From Druceiella hillmani (taxonomy: Eukaryota; Arthropoda; Insecta; Lepidoptera; Hepialidae): a DNA stretch of 64,000 nt. The notes under the pieces were generated by a model that had not been told where the DNA came from, did no database searches, and saw only the letters and a program-made list of their open reading frames with translations. This document shows positions 34,434 through 45,478 of this stretch, piece after piece. Position 1 is the stretch's first letter; the number at the start of each line of letters is the position of its first letter. The DNA lies in assembly GCA_039881145.1 (NCBI GenBank), contig JAYKKI010000052.1, positions 9,243,501 through 9,307,500 on the forward strand. The letters are read 5' to 3'. A program made the translations under genes and the position numbers.

Positions 34434-35107
34434 TTTCTTAATGTTACAAAAAATTAGTCTTAGTTGTAATTTAAGGCAAATACATAATTTTTTTATAAAG
34501 CCATAAGAGACTACTGTGCTAAATATATAAAATAAATTTATTATCTTATAAAATAAATATGACTTGTACCATATCTACTTTATTTTTCTTTCCTTTTAAA
34601 TATAGAAAAGTTATTTAAAAAATATTTGCAAAAAATTTTAAAGTTATGTAATTAGTCCACTCATCTTTGGTATGACGGATATTTTGGGTCAGACAGATAG
34701 ACAAACAGGCAGAAAGACCCAAAAAAATATTTCTTTTGACTTGAAGGAGAAAGATTACGTAAATATTTTGAAATTCATCTATTTTTATAAAAATGTATTT
34801 CATACATAAAGACATTGATTTCAAAGGTCTACTTTTTTTCTTTACCTTCTTCCTATTTTATATTTATTTCCATCCCTCAGAAATAATAATTAAACGTACA
34901 CTAATTGATTTGTCTATTTCATAAATACATGTACAATCTTGGTCTATAAGCCATTCTTTTATCATTATTGTAACAATTTTCAAGAAACTAACAATGACTT
35001 AAGAGTTTCACAAAAAATACATGCCTAAACATTGCATTAACATTACATAAATTTTTTTCATTCATATGATTCATGTAAATGGTTTAGAGCGTAATGTAAT
35101 AATTCAT
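34434..35107. other. Unassigned AT-rich DNA
   Basis: No gene. 34670-34710 contains GACGGAT...CAGACAGATAGACA, resembling the GACGGACAGAC tail motif of dispersed repeat family R in a short isolated form. Confidence 0.45.
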
Positions 35108-35245
35108 TACTAGCTGACCCGTGCGAAGTCTTCGCACTATATCGCCATCTAGCGTGTTCCAAGTATACAATTTGGCTAAGATATTTGATGTGTCGCCCAC
35201 AGATGGCGCTCATGCCAATTGTTATAAAAATTAATTTTTTTATTA
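35108..35245 (-). repeat. Arthropod repeat ending in ACTAGCTGACCCG
   Basis: Starts ACTAGCTGACCCGTGCGAAG, the reverse complement of the (CGGGTCAGCTAGT) end familiar from insect interspersed repeats. It continues with GCCATCTAGCG and CCACAGATGGCGC. The frame 35058-35249 is repeat-encoded, not a gene. Confidence 0.7.
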
Positions 35246-37464
35246 ACAAAAAGATTTTTTTCGAATGTTTTTATATTTTTCGCCCAAAGTAGAAAACATA
35301 AGCTTTAAGTGGGTATTTTTTTTATTTTTTTGGTGCTGTAGTTAAAGAGATCGTGCCGCTCGACCAAAAAACACCTTTTAGAAATAATATATTTAGATAC
35401 TAATGTTGATATATTTTTATAAATGATATTATATAGCGGTTGGGAAATCATTTTTATTGTATGATCGGTATTCATTCAATTGGAAGATAGTATCTGTTGT
35501 CTGATATTCACTATGCATCTTTGTATTTATTCCCACAAGACGGTAAACTTTACTTATTCATGAGCTCTGCAGTAGTGTACGGTTAGTTTTGAACTATTTT
35601 ATAGTATCTTAAATTATGAATATAAATATCCTATTCATATTTAATTCAACATTCAATCTACAGATTTTGACAACGATGTCCGTTGCCAAAATCTATATAT
35701 TTTTACAAAATTTTCCAACTTACTAGAATTTGTTCTTGCCGAATGAGATAAAGTTCAAGCACATAGCTGGTAACTCGCAATTGTCTTTCATACAAAGTCC
35801 ATAAAGTGTGAGCAACGCCGATATAAGTCGTAACAACGGATGTCTGATATCTCTACGCGTTCATGCATCTATCTCAAATCGAGAAAGCGAAAAGAGTATT
35901 TTGCAACATACATGATAGGCGATGAATTTTTCAAGTTATGTTTAAAACTTATTTTGTATACCTTCATTTTTGTTTAATTAATTAATTTTACGTGCTTATG
36001 GAAGTTATTTAAGTTCATGGTTAATACCTTTATTAATTTTATTGATTGTAAACATGAAAAAGTAAATCTGTATCTCACTAAGTCTAATAAAACTGAGTCT
36101 CTTCCTCTATTACACCTTGAAAATACTGTAATAGAGGAAGATGCAAGGTATGTAAAAGGAGCATAAGGATGAGTAGATTACGTAGTCGCTGTTTTAGAAG
36201 AGGCACTGGTAAAAAGAGGGTAGAAGCGTGTGATAAGTCCCAGCATAAGAAGGCTTATGGCAGCTGAGATCAATTACACAAGCACAATCGTCAGCCACAC
36301 ACGACGGCTATTCTCATGCTTTGCGTATTTTATAGGCTTTGCGTATTTTATAGGTGTATCGGCTATGTACCTGCGGTGAGATAAACAGAAAGAAAATTAT
36401 AGAATGTTTTATTTATTTTAATTTATATTGGCTTTTACCTTGCTTAATGTTTAATACGGATTACAATTACCGAGACAATTATTAATCTTTCACCTCAAAC
36501 AATTAAATTACAAGTTACGATTGAAAATCTTAACGTGTCCGGCAAATTTCATCGCGGTATATTAAAAGTTATTTTCTGTGGAATGTATAGTAAAGCTTTG
36601 TTTGAAAATAGCCCAAGTATTTGTGGTCACATTAAGTTTAATACAATAATATCAATGTTTTGCGTTATTATTAAAAATTGTCATTGTTCCCACAGCTAAC
36701 TATTAACCCTTCCAAGGCTATAAATAATTTTGGATAATTTATTTTGCCGTCTTTATTCATATACCATTTTTTACACACTCACGTTTGTTTTATTTATATT
36801 GCGGATATTTATCTTTTCGGTCTTCCTTACATTTATTTTATGTATCACATTCTGAAACTCTATCATTATTAGAGAAATTTATTGTGAAAATTTTTTATTT
36901 TTCATTCTGAAACAGCAATATTAAGCAAAATAACTCGCTGAGTATAAATACTCGAGTTTTTCAATAATTTTGTTACGAATTTTAAATATAATCGGTTGTA
37001 AATTAAAGTAATTTTGAAAATTATTCCCATTGCCTTAATGGTAAATATTAATTTTTCTATCAATACACATTGATAATTTCTATCAGTACAATGAAAATCA
37101 TATTACTTTTATTTTATTACTCGGTGCAAAAGCATATGTTACAATATTGTTTGCTTTGACCACAACAGTTTTCAAAGTATTTTTATGATATTTATGAGCA
37201 TAAGGTAGACTTACCTTAAAACCATTTCCTTATTATTAAAGTCTCGTAACTTTTACAGATGCCATTTTGGGATTTTATTTATAAAATAAAGTAAATGGAT
37301 AAAATAAAATAGCAAGAGAAGCAACGAATTATTTGGTTATAATTTATTTCGAACGAAATTCCTTGGCGTAGACGTTTGATTTGGATATATTTGTCTCTTA
37401 ATTTTTAAAGGTAAATTAAAATAGATAATAAAGAAGTTACTAGTGACAACGAAAGGGATATAGT
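35246..37464. other. Unassigned AT-rich DNA with two small repeats
   Basis: Contains a 15-bp hairpin (36100-36114 / 36127-36141, TCTTCCTCTATTACA and its complement) and an exact 18-base tandem doubling (36318-36335 and 36336-36353, GCTTTGCGTATTTTATAG). No gene recognised. Frame 37337-37525 is an AT-driven frame. Confidence 0.6.
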
Positions 37465-38460
37465 AAATTAGATCTGGGGATAAAATTGTCAGCAAAATCA
37501 AAGATATCAATAAATATTCTTTCACAATTTTCGACTATTTGATGATAATGTAAATAGTAGTGTTGGAGTATATGTAAATACTTTCACTTAGATTCCACAA
37601 ATCATTAAAATGTATCCATGAAGGATGTCAAATCTGAGGACAAAATTGTGAGAGAATTTGAATATGCGGAACAAAATGTTTCGACAGTATTCGACCAGTG
37701 TACGATAGTAGAAATAGTAATGATGAGGCGTATATTGAACTTCAAATTTACAAATTATGATAATGACGCGATGTTAGTTCTTTGAATATTGAGAATAGTG
37801 ATAGTGTTTGATTAGTGGCGTTAGTACTAAAGAGGAAATGACCAAATAAATTGAAAATGCGAAAGAAAACGTTTCCACAGTGTTCAACAAGTGTATGAAG
37901 GTAGCGATAATAGTTATGAAACACATATTGAATTTCCTTTCACTTCCACGGAAAATGAGAATAGTGACAAGGATTTATAAACAATAATAATTCCGAGGAC
38001 GAAAGTTTCCGAGAGATTGAAGACGCAGAAGAAAATATTCCCAAAATATTCAACCAGTGTCTAAGAGTAGCGACAGTGTAAAGAAGCATTTGTTGAACTT
38101 TCTACTATATAATATAAAAGTGATAGTATTTGATAATGATAATATTAACAGTGTTTGATAAATGATGTTAATTCTGAGCTTAAGGTTTTCAGGGAAATTG
38201 AAGGTGCAGAAGAAAATATTTCCACAATGTTCGACCAGGATAAGACGATAACAATAGTGATGATGAAAAACGTACTGAACTTTCTTCCACTTCTACTAAT
38301 AATGAAAAAGGTCAGTGTTTACTAAACGATCTTGGTTATGAGGATGAAATTGTTACGGAAATGGAAGAAGTGGAAAAAAATGTTTCTAAATTGTTGAATG
38401 AAGTCCGTACTGAACTTCTTCGGCTTCTACAAATAATGAATATGGTGATACTGTTTGATA
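37465..38460 (+). repeat. Diverged tandem array of about 165-190-bp units with acidic coding character
   Basis: At least six diverged units start near 37465, 37628, 37819, 37984, 38167 and 38331 (spacing 163, 191, 165, 183, 164). Each has a TCTGAGGACAAAATTGT-like start, GAAGAAAATGTTTC, CAGTGTTCGACCAGTGT, a GTAGCGATAGTGATGATGA-like part, and usually CTTCCACTTCTACTAATAAT and AGTGATAGTGTTTGAT. Read in phase, a unit encodes NSEDEIVREIEDAEENVST then, after a one-base shift, YESSDSDDETYIELSSTST. The array is therefore probably a decayed protein-coding tandem repeat (acidic, Ser/Glu/Asp-rich). No unit set is fully open now. 38461-38620 is pyrimidine-rich (TTCTTC words) and otherwise unassigned. Confidence 0.8.
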
Positions 38461-38620
38461 AAGGTCTTCCAATATTCTTCTTCTATAAATCTTCTATCAA
38501 TATATTCTTCTTCTTATAGATCTCATTTTAGGCTACACAAATGTCAATCGTTTTTCACCTGGAATTTACTAATTATAAATTATTTAAACTACAATTTAAT
38601 TACCAAAAAATATTTAATAT

Positions 38621-38826
38621 TTCACAATTAAATGAAACTACGTGATGTAGTAGTAGAGTTCTTTACCACGACCTAGTTTTTGTTGTATTACCTGTGCTAA
38701 TAGCTCATCTGAAGATGTTGTAATACAACGAAACCTAGGTCGTGGTAAAGAACTCAAAGAAACTAGAAACAATACTACTTCTGATTAATGAATTTCCACG
38801 CAAACAACGCCAAATATATTCAATAT
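38621..38826. mobile_element. Foldback (palindromic MITE-like) element, shortened
   Basis: The left arm (TTCACAATTAAATGAAAC, TACGTGATGTAGTA) lacks the ATTATTTCTACTTTC part and jumps to AGTTCTTTACCACGACC. The right arm runs to AATACTACTTCTGATTAATG. The outer right terminus ACGCCAAATATATTCAAT is intact at 38809-38826. The centre has lost part of the left inner arm. Confidence 0.85.
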
Positions 38827-39783
38827 TTTAAAATGATTCCATAATATATTCTGGTAATTTAAAATATCCGTAATATTTTTGTTCTTAAACCAATCTAATC
38901 ACGCCAATATATTCAATGGTGATAAAATTACATTTATAAACATGTCATTCATACTCTGAAAGTTAACAAAAAATAAGAAAACCTATCCCAAATTCACTTA
39001 TATGTCATTCATATCAATTGTAACTCGGAGTATGGTGTTGTCTGTTGTCATTACCCTATTTTACGAAAATGTCCGTCAAAATACCTTCCAATATTATTGG
39101 ATAATTACCGCCAGCTTAATGTTTAAGTCCTTTTCTTAATGTTGCTGCTTTTTGATTTCTTGTGCAAAATCTAGGAAGCAAAAATGAAATGACAAAAGTG
39201 CAATATTCAGACCAAAAGAAATTCTGTAGTTTTAGAATGATTGCGTTAATATCTACGATGAACGTGTTGTTCAGATTGACTATCCCATTCCTGCCCATTT
39301 TCTAATCAGTCGTTTTATAATTAAAGTGATCCCTTATTCTTTAAACTTGAAACCATCCGAAACCGAATTTTTTTTTTATTTTAGAAGAGATAGTATTTGA
39401 AGTTATTTCATTGAAGATATTATTTGTTATGTTCTAGATTTAATAACTTTACCGCCTTAATACTGATTATTGTCGATGTATCATGTCCGGCCATGGATAA
39501 TAATTTGCACATTATTCTCATTCTTTAATTTTAATTATACACCTAACTCTATGAATACTGTCTCTATGGGTATGATTTTATTTTCGCCACTTTGTCTCTT
39601 AATTGACGCTCTAGAAAAAAATAATTTTAATATTTCGCCCGTACGTAAATGAAACACAGATAATACTCTAATATAAGACTTTAATATGTATTATAAGACT
39701 TATCTGTGTACTTATAGGTATTTGACTTTTACTATGTATTTGACTTTTATATATAATGATAAGATTATAACTTTTAAATAAAA
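38827..39783. other. Unassigned DNA between two foldback copies
   Basis: At 38901-38927 a solo terminus (ACGCCAATATATTCAATGGTG) repeats the end of the next copy (40040-40063), suggesting a fragment of a third element. No gene seen. Frames 39116-39298 and 39470-39652 show no motif. Confidence 0.5.
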
Positions 39784-40056
39784 TCATAAATTGAAACTAC
39801 GTAATGTAGTATTACTTCTACTTTCTTTGAGTTCTTTACCACGACCTAGGTTTCGTTGTATTATAACATCTTCAGGTGGGCTATTAGCAAAGATACCTTT
39901 CCTGATCTTTGCTAATAGCCCACCTGAAGATGTAATACAACGAAACCTAGGTCGTGGTAAAGAACTTAAAGAAATTAGAAATAATACAACATCACGTAGT
40001 TTCATTTAATTATGAATAATGGATTTCTACAAAATTAACGCCAAATATATTCAATG
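39784..40056. mobile_element. Foldback (palindromic MITE-like) element, best-preserved copy
   Basis: Hairpin 39784-40014 with arms of about 110 bases that are nearly perfect complements, around a short spacer (TACCTTTCCT). The right outer part runs to ACGCCAAATATATTCAAT at about 40056. Both strands are open for 72-73 codons (39791-40009 plus, 39784-40005 minus), starting MKLRNVVLLLLSLSS and MKLRDVVLFLISLSS. The sequence includes CCTAGGTTTCGTTGTAT and ATCTTCAGGTGGGC in each arm. No transposase is encoded, so it would move in trans if it is a MITE. Confidence 0.9.
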
Positions 40057-40556
40057 GTGATAAAACTTTAATATGTATTTATATTATAATATGGCTTTCT
40101 TTTTAAATTTAGGTTTTAATCTGAACAAAGAATGAGCTCAGGACAAAGACAGGCCTGTAATCGTTCTCACTAATTTATCCTAAAACTATTACGTTGTGTT
40201 TTTCAGTACCATGTTTTTGTATCTGTTTTTGAATGTCCTACAAGATCAGTTTTTGGGAAGTTTAGATCCTGACAATATCGAATCGAAATTGGATATATGA
40301 ATTGGAAGATTATATGTCAGATCTTTCACAATATCTCATAATACGCTAGTTTTACCAAAAGCTCCGCTTGGGTTAAAATTGTAATGTTGAACTTTTGTGT
40401 TAAAATGTCTTCTCCGCCCACTACGCAGCGTCGCCGCTATCTTCACTTCTCACAGCGGTTCTTGCTTTTTTCTTAACAAAAATCTTGAAGAATAAATGTC
40501 ATTATAGCCAAAATAGCATAAAAATCAATCCAGTTATGAGCAAGCACACAACTTCT

Positions 40557-40560
<4 letters not shown>
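40057..40560. other. Unassigned DNA
   Basis: No gene recognised. A somewhat less AT-rich patch at 40410-40465 (CCGCCCACTACGCAGCG) is too short to interpret. Confidence 0.4.
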
Positions 40561-40618
<58 letters not shown>

Positions 40619-40650
40619 TATATAGTCCTGGCTAAAAACTTACTAGCCAA

Positions 40651-40696
<46 letters not shown>
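40561..40696. repeat. (AT)n tracts flanking an inverted mariner end
   Basis: Two long AT tracts (about 40563-40623 and 40652-40696) lie on either side of a 31-base non-AT segment that is the inverse of the mariner left terminus. Confidence 0.9.
40624..40654 (-). repeat. Solo inverted copy of the mariner left end
   Basis: These 31 bases are the exact reverse complement of 40695-40725, the left terminus plus the adjoining bases of the mariner that follows. It contains GGCTAAAAACTTACTAGCC. Perfect identity suggests it arose recently from that same end. Confidence 0.95.
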
Positions 40697-40697
<1 letters not shown>

Positions 40698-40698
<1 letters not shown>

Positions 40699-41910
40699 TT
40701 GGCTAGTAAGTTTTTAGCCAGGACTTCGGGACTTTCTAGAAAGATTCTCGAAACTTCTAGATGGTTTTAACGTAGGGTATTATTAGGCCAAAATAGTCAC
40801 TTGACAACAGTCAGGAGTGAAGTTCTAAGTGAATTACAAAAAAGATAATGGATTTATATCGATATCACATACTGATTCTATTACTTTATGAATTTCGTTT
40901 GGGTTACGATACAAAGACTGCCACAAATATTATGTCATGAAATCGAGTCCACGGTGTCTTACACGACGGCAAAAATTTTTTCAAGAAAATTCAGGAATGA
41001 GGACTACGATCTTGAGGATGAATCCCGTACCGGATGTCCTATTGCATTGGACAGTCAATAATTACGACACCTAACTGAGATGGATCCTCGAATGACGAAT
41101 CGTCAATAGGCAGATGAGCTACACTGCAGTCATGGCACCATAGAAACACATTCGCTCGAATTGGGACAAGCTTCAAACTACGGTGTGTGGATACTCAACG
41201 AGTTACCATCACATCGTCTTCAGTACAGAGTTGATATTTGTCAACAGTTATTGACATTGAAAGGTAACTTTGACTGGCTGAATCTGTTCGTAACTGGCGA
41301 TAAGAATTGGGTTATGTACGTTAACCATAGAAGCATACGTCAATAGCTGTGTGTCGGAGAAACAGGAGTTTCAGTATCCAAACCTGAAATAAATGCCAAA
41401 AAGGTAATACTCAGCGCTGGTGGAATACCAAGGATATTTTCAATAGGAGTTACTTCCAGAGGGATCTACAATTAATGCAGATATTTACTGTGAACAATTG
41501 GACCACAAATTGAGTAGTCAGTCAGGCCACTTTCTTTTCTACATGATAATGCTAAACCCCAGGTTGCAAATCATACTCGTAATAAATTAGAAGAGCTCGT
41601 CTAGGTTCTATTCATTCCTCTACCATATTCGCCGGACATTGCGCCCTCTGATTACCATTTATTCAGGGCTGTAAATAACCATTTACGTGAAAAAAATTCG
41701 ACCTTATAGAAATTCTCCAAAATGAGCTCGCACAGTTTTTTGAATCAAAGTCGCCGAAATTTTACAAGAAAGACATTTTGTCACCGCCAACTAGATGGCG
41801 ACAAGTATTAGATAATAATAGTGCATGCCTAAGTTAAATTTAATGTAACATATAATTATTTTAATAAAAATTGTTGTCAGAAACTCGGGGCTAAAAACTT
41901 ATTAGCCAAC
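40698..41910 (+). mobile_element. Mariner transposon, 1.2 kb, both ends present
   Basis: Terminal inverted repeats GTTGGCTAGTAAGTTTTTAG (from 40698) and its counterpart at 41889-41910 (GGCTAAAAACTTATTAGCC) differ at one of 22 positions. AT-rich TA-containing flanks on both sides fit the TA target of mariners. Length is typical. The transposase inside is broken, so it is non-autonomous. Confidence 0.9.
40848..41837 (+). pseudogene. Mariner (DD34D-type) transposase, broken
   Basis: The start is taken at the ATG at 40848 (MDLYRYHILILLLYEFRLG, the mariner first HTH, family LLYEFRLGH). After a TGA the reading continues with FFKKFRNEDYDLEDESRTG, then LTEMDPRMTN, ELGQASNYGVWILNELPS and LQYRVDICQQLLTLKGNFDW. 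FVTGDKNWVMYVNH is the first catalytic-Asp region (family TGDEKW; the D is kept, E is lost). Then come GETGVSVSKPEINAKKVILS, FLHDNAKPQVANHT (second Asp) and PYSPDIAPSDYHLFRAV (third Asp). The end is near the TAA at 41835. At least six internal stops or shifts. Wording resembles the mellifera-type group of mariners. The open piece 41161-41346 is only a central fragment. Confidence 0.9.
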
Positions 41911-43434
41911 CCAATATAAATATATATATATTGCTTTCTATGTAGACAAAATGTTATTCCATAATAACTTTAAGAAATTGCAGATTCAAATCAAAATTAA
42001 TAAGCAGTTCTTTATTAATTTTAATTTTAAAACATGTCTTCGCGCTCTTCTGCCCAGCGGTAACTGCAGCTCTACACTGCCTAGATTACCCAATAGATGA
42101 AGACCTGTACTCAGACTTGGCTGCAGAGATTACAAGAGTATGATTCCAGAAAGTTAACACAATAATAATGCCTTCCCTAATTTCATTCTTCAACAATTTC
42201 CAATATTATTTTTTAAACACTGCTGCAAACAGTGTTTCTATAAAGTTTTGTTTTCAACATGTAGAACTTCATCTAATAGTTCACCACTCTTACTTAGATA
42301 GAAAGCCCTAACTTATTTAAAAAGTAAAAATTCACATATCAAAGCTTTCAAACATTTTAAACAACTTAAAATGTTTAGGAACCCACAATTTTCTTCAAAT
42401 ATTGTATTTAATGGAAATGAAACAGTTTGATTGAAGCTGCTACCAAGGTAGTACTAATTCCTGCAAAAAAATTATATCTAAATTATACCTAACCTCATTG
42501 TTGGTATAAATTCCACGTGGCTCTATTATTGAAGAGATATAATTTATCAGATTATTATTTAATATTCTGATTGAAAAATAGATAACTATATAATAAAATA
42601 GAATAACACACACACACAGAAAGAGAGAGAGAGAGGGACAACCACACTCGTATATGTATGCATATGTGGTGAAAAAGTTTATATAAGCATTACAAGCACA
42701 ACCCGACACAAAATGTAATAAATTACATAACCATTGGATCTTACTTCCAGTTTTACAGGTACTTATGTATGTAGAAATACAGTTAATTTTACTTTTAGTT
42801 TTAAGTCAGTTTTTTAATTATGACCAAAATGTGGAAAAAAACATTTGTTCTGTTACTTCCAAAATTTGTAAGTGTGGCAAGGTTGAATATTTTTCTTTCG
42901 ACTTCAAAAAAAATTGTTATCCAATTTATTTTTAAAAGCCTTAATTTTAATGTTAACAACACCGCGATGTTGATTTTATGTACTTTATGGTCATAGCTAT
43001 ATATGAGAGGACGAAACGTTAATTTGTTTGATCTGCCTGGAGCGCGCACGCATATATTGCCACATACTCGCACCCGCACGCATTGCTCGCATATATTTCA
43101 ACATCGTAATAATTTCTAATAAAGTTCATACTATATACATACCTACATGATGACAATCTAGAAATGAAAGAATCAGGGGAGGAAAAAGCAATATTTATTT
43201 TTTCTCGAGTACTGTAAGTGCTTGAAACTTATTTTTCGCCTAATACATGCAGTCTTCCATTATTTCAATTAATTCCAGAGCATAGACATAGAAATAAAAG
43301 ATAAATACAGTCTTCTCATATAGCAATCATGAACATAAAATGACACCGAAAATCATTATCGCGGGGTAAGCGACGTAAATATTAAGTAATTAAAAAAATT
43401 CATATGTTATTATAATTTATGTACTTATTTTATT
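41911..43434. other. Unassigned DNA with a (CA)n(GA)n microsatellite
   Basis: The microsatellite at 42608-42638 (ACACACACAC then GAAAGAGAGAGAGAG) is the only supported feature. Frames 42440-42709 and 42801-43079 have no recognisable domain. Confidence 0.5.
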
Positions 43435-43439
43435 TATTT

Positions 43440-43665
43440 ATTATAAAATCTGATTTATTCCTTTTATTTACGTTATTTAATGTACACAATTCATACACGT
43501 GACAGGCTTATTGCCGCTAGAGCAATATATTAGAGCCAACCAGCCGATACCAACTCAAACACACTCGTCGAGTGTTCGGGAATCGAACCCAGGTCCCAGC
43601 GGGACACCGCGCCCTGAGAGGCCGTATGCCTTGTGATTAACGCACACACTACGCGGACAACAAAG
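43440..43665 (-). mobile_element. tRNA-derived SINE, family shared with 63440-63655
   Basis: The reverse complement has a perfect B box, GGGTTCGATTCCCG (RC of 43577-43590), and an A-box-like TAGTGTGTGCGTTAATCAC upstream. It then has a body GGTATCGGCTGGTTGGCTCT and an AT-rich tail toward lower coordinates. Body and tail match the copy at 63 kb (AGAGCAATA, GCCTGT/GTCCGCC, TTTATTTA..TTAATGTA). It has no amino-acid acceptor stem, so it is a retroposon, not a tRNA gene. Confidence 0.75.
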
Positions 43666-44269
43666 GAATAATATTCAACAATGCCCATTAGAAAACCTAG
43701 GGAAAACCAATAAAGTCGTTAATTCTACCTTTAGCAACACAACAATTTTTTCAAATTTATTTAAGGTTATCTCCTGCATGGCTATACAAATTGTTATCTT
43801 CTTTTATTTGACTTATTAAATCAACCGCGAGACGATCCAAAATACTACATTGTAAATAGTAATCCTCACCACAAGAATTTTCTCAACGTACATCTTAAAC
43901 GTATATCATACCTATAAGATTCCGATATAATAAGATATAAAATAAAAAGACACGTAAATAACGTATTTGCATATACTAACATTGTAATAATTTCTAAAAA
44001 AACATACATTATGAATATATTAAAGAAATATGTTTTTCCAATGTATGAATAAGAAATCCCTTCCAAATATTATTACTCATTAAGCCAACTCCTGTATAAT
44101 ATTAGCAACATCCAAGGTAAGACTCAGTAATTTGTAGCGTTTATAAAACCATATGTGTTTATGGACCCATTTAATTTCGGAAGACTTTAAATAAATTAAT
44201 AATCTGGGTTTCATTCGTGAAGCGCCATGATCCTCGTAAGCACAATAGATACACACCCTCATACTTCCC

Positions 44270-44470
44270 TCAAGTGTTCTTCTACCTCATCGTTTAAGGG
44301 CGAACGTCTTAGGAGAGGCGGTTAGATGCGGTGTGAGCATTAATGGTCCCGCCGCGGGTGCTGCCGCCTTACTAATGGAATGAGGTGATCGGGTATCCGG
44401 CCCAATCGGGCTCGTAATTCATTTATATCGAGCCTTATTACGTCCGAGTGGACGTGATAGATGACAGGAG
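44270..44470. other. GC-rich island, unrecognised
   Basis: About 200 bases with CpG-containing words (GGTCCCGCCGCGGGTGC, GTATCCGGCCCAATCGGGC, ACGTCCGAGTGGACGTG) stand out from AT-rich flanks. No open frame of note and no tRNA or rRNA motif. Short self-complementary words (GACGT..ACGTC, CCCGCCGCGGG) suggest secondary structure. It may be part of an unrecognised mobile element. 43666-44269 and 44471-45322 hold nothing I can assign apart from an 11-bp hairpin at 45028-45057. Confidence 0.4.
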
Positions 44471-45322
44471 AGTATGTGACATTTTTCAATTTCGAATCAA
44501 AAATTTAAGAAGAATCGTCTTCAGCTTAAGCGGGGAAAAACCATGACGTCACGAAATATTCTTTATTACCTTCGGGCAATTAAATTTACCAATTTCCATA
44601 ATTTTTCTTTTCAACGTATTGAATCTCTCTTTTTTATATTAATAACTAGCACCGAAATACAAAGTGTACATTTAGCATAAATTTTCAAATATTTAATTTT
44701 TTTTCTAGCAATATCTGGCTGTAGCTACTAGCACAGTTAACATATTTAATGAAAATTATATGAATAAAATGATAACGACCAAATTCATCTTCATATTTGA
44801 AAAAAGAAATTTGTATAATATTGATTAACATAATATCGAATCGTCTTAAATTCTAATTGTTACCTAATTTTTACCATGCATTAGACCATTAAATTGGAAG
44901 ATTTTTGAAAAACATTTATACCTTGCAACTTGGGCGTACTGTTTGTTTCAATATTAACGGATGGGTTAAGAACAATCCTTTAAATTCAAATAAATATATA
45001 TTAATTGGTTTTTTCTGTCGGAAAATATATCTGACGTATTTATGGTTACGTCAGATACATTTTTCAAATATCTATAGTTATATTAATTACCTACATTATC
45101 ATAATAATAAATATACACTTCTAATACAAGCAATACAGCACAGCTAGTACATTAGAAAAATTGTATAGTCATATCCATTATCAAAAAAGACATGCAAGAG
45201 AAAACAAGGAATTCATTATAAACACTAAATTTCAAAATACATTTTTTAAGATGAACAACCCTCAGGCATACCTGAATTGTTTAAATAAAAACATATAAAT
45301 GCTGTTGGTTGTTCCTAAGAGT

Positions 45323-45478
45323 TAATATTTGCTAATATTCCACCTGAAGATGTTGTAATACAACGAAACCTAGGTCGTGGTAAAGAAACTAAAGAAAGTA
45401 GAAATAATTCTACATCACGTAGTTTCATTTAATTGTGAATAATTAATTTCTACAAAATTAAAGCCAAATATATTCAAT
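45323..45478 (+). mobile_element. Foldback (palindromic MITE-like) element, right half only
   Basis: Starts near the centre (TTTGCTAATATTCCACC) and runs through AAACCTAGGTCGTGG and CTACATCACGTAGTTTCATT to the outer terminus (AAGCCAAATATATTCAAT). The left arm is missing, as in the copy at 421-546. 45479-46429 is unassigned AT-rich DNA. Confidence 0.85.

Noticed and set aside
37465..38460. CRISPR array
   Set aside because: Units are 160-190 bases, diverged and without short identical repeats and unique spacers. The DNA is clearly eukaryotic.
43570..43665. Functional tRNA gene
   Set aside because: Perfect B box but no paired acceptor stem; the flanking body is shared with a second copy at 63 kb, so it is a SINE.
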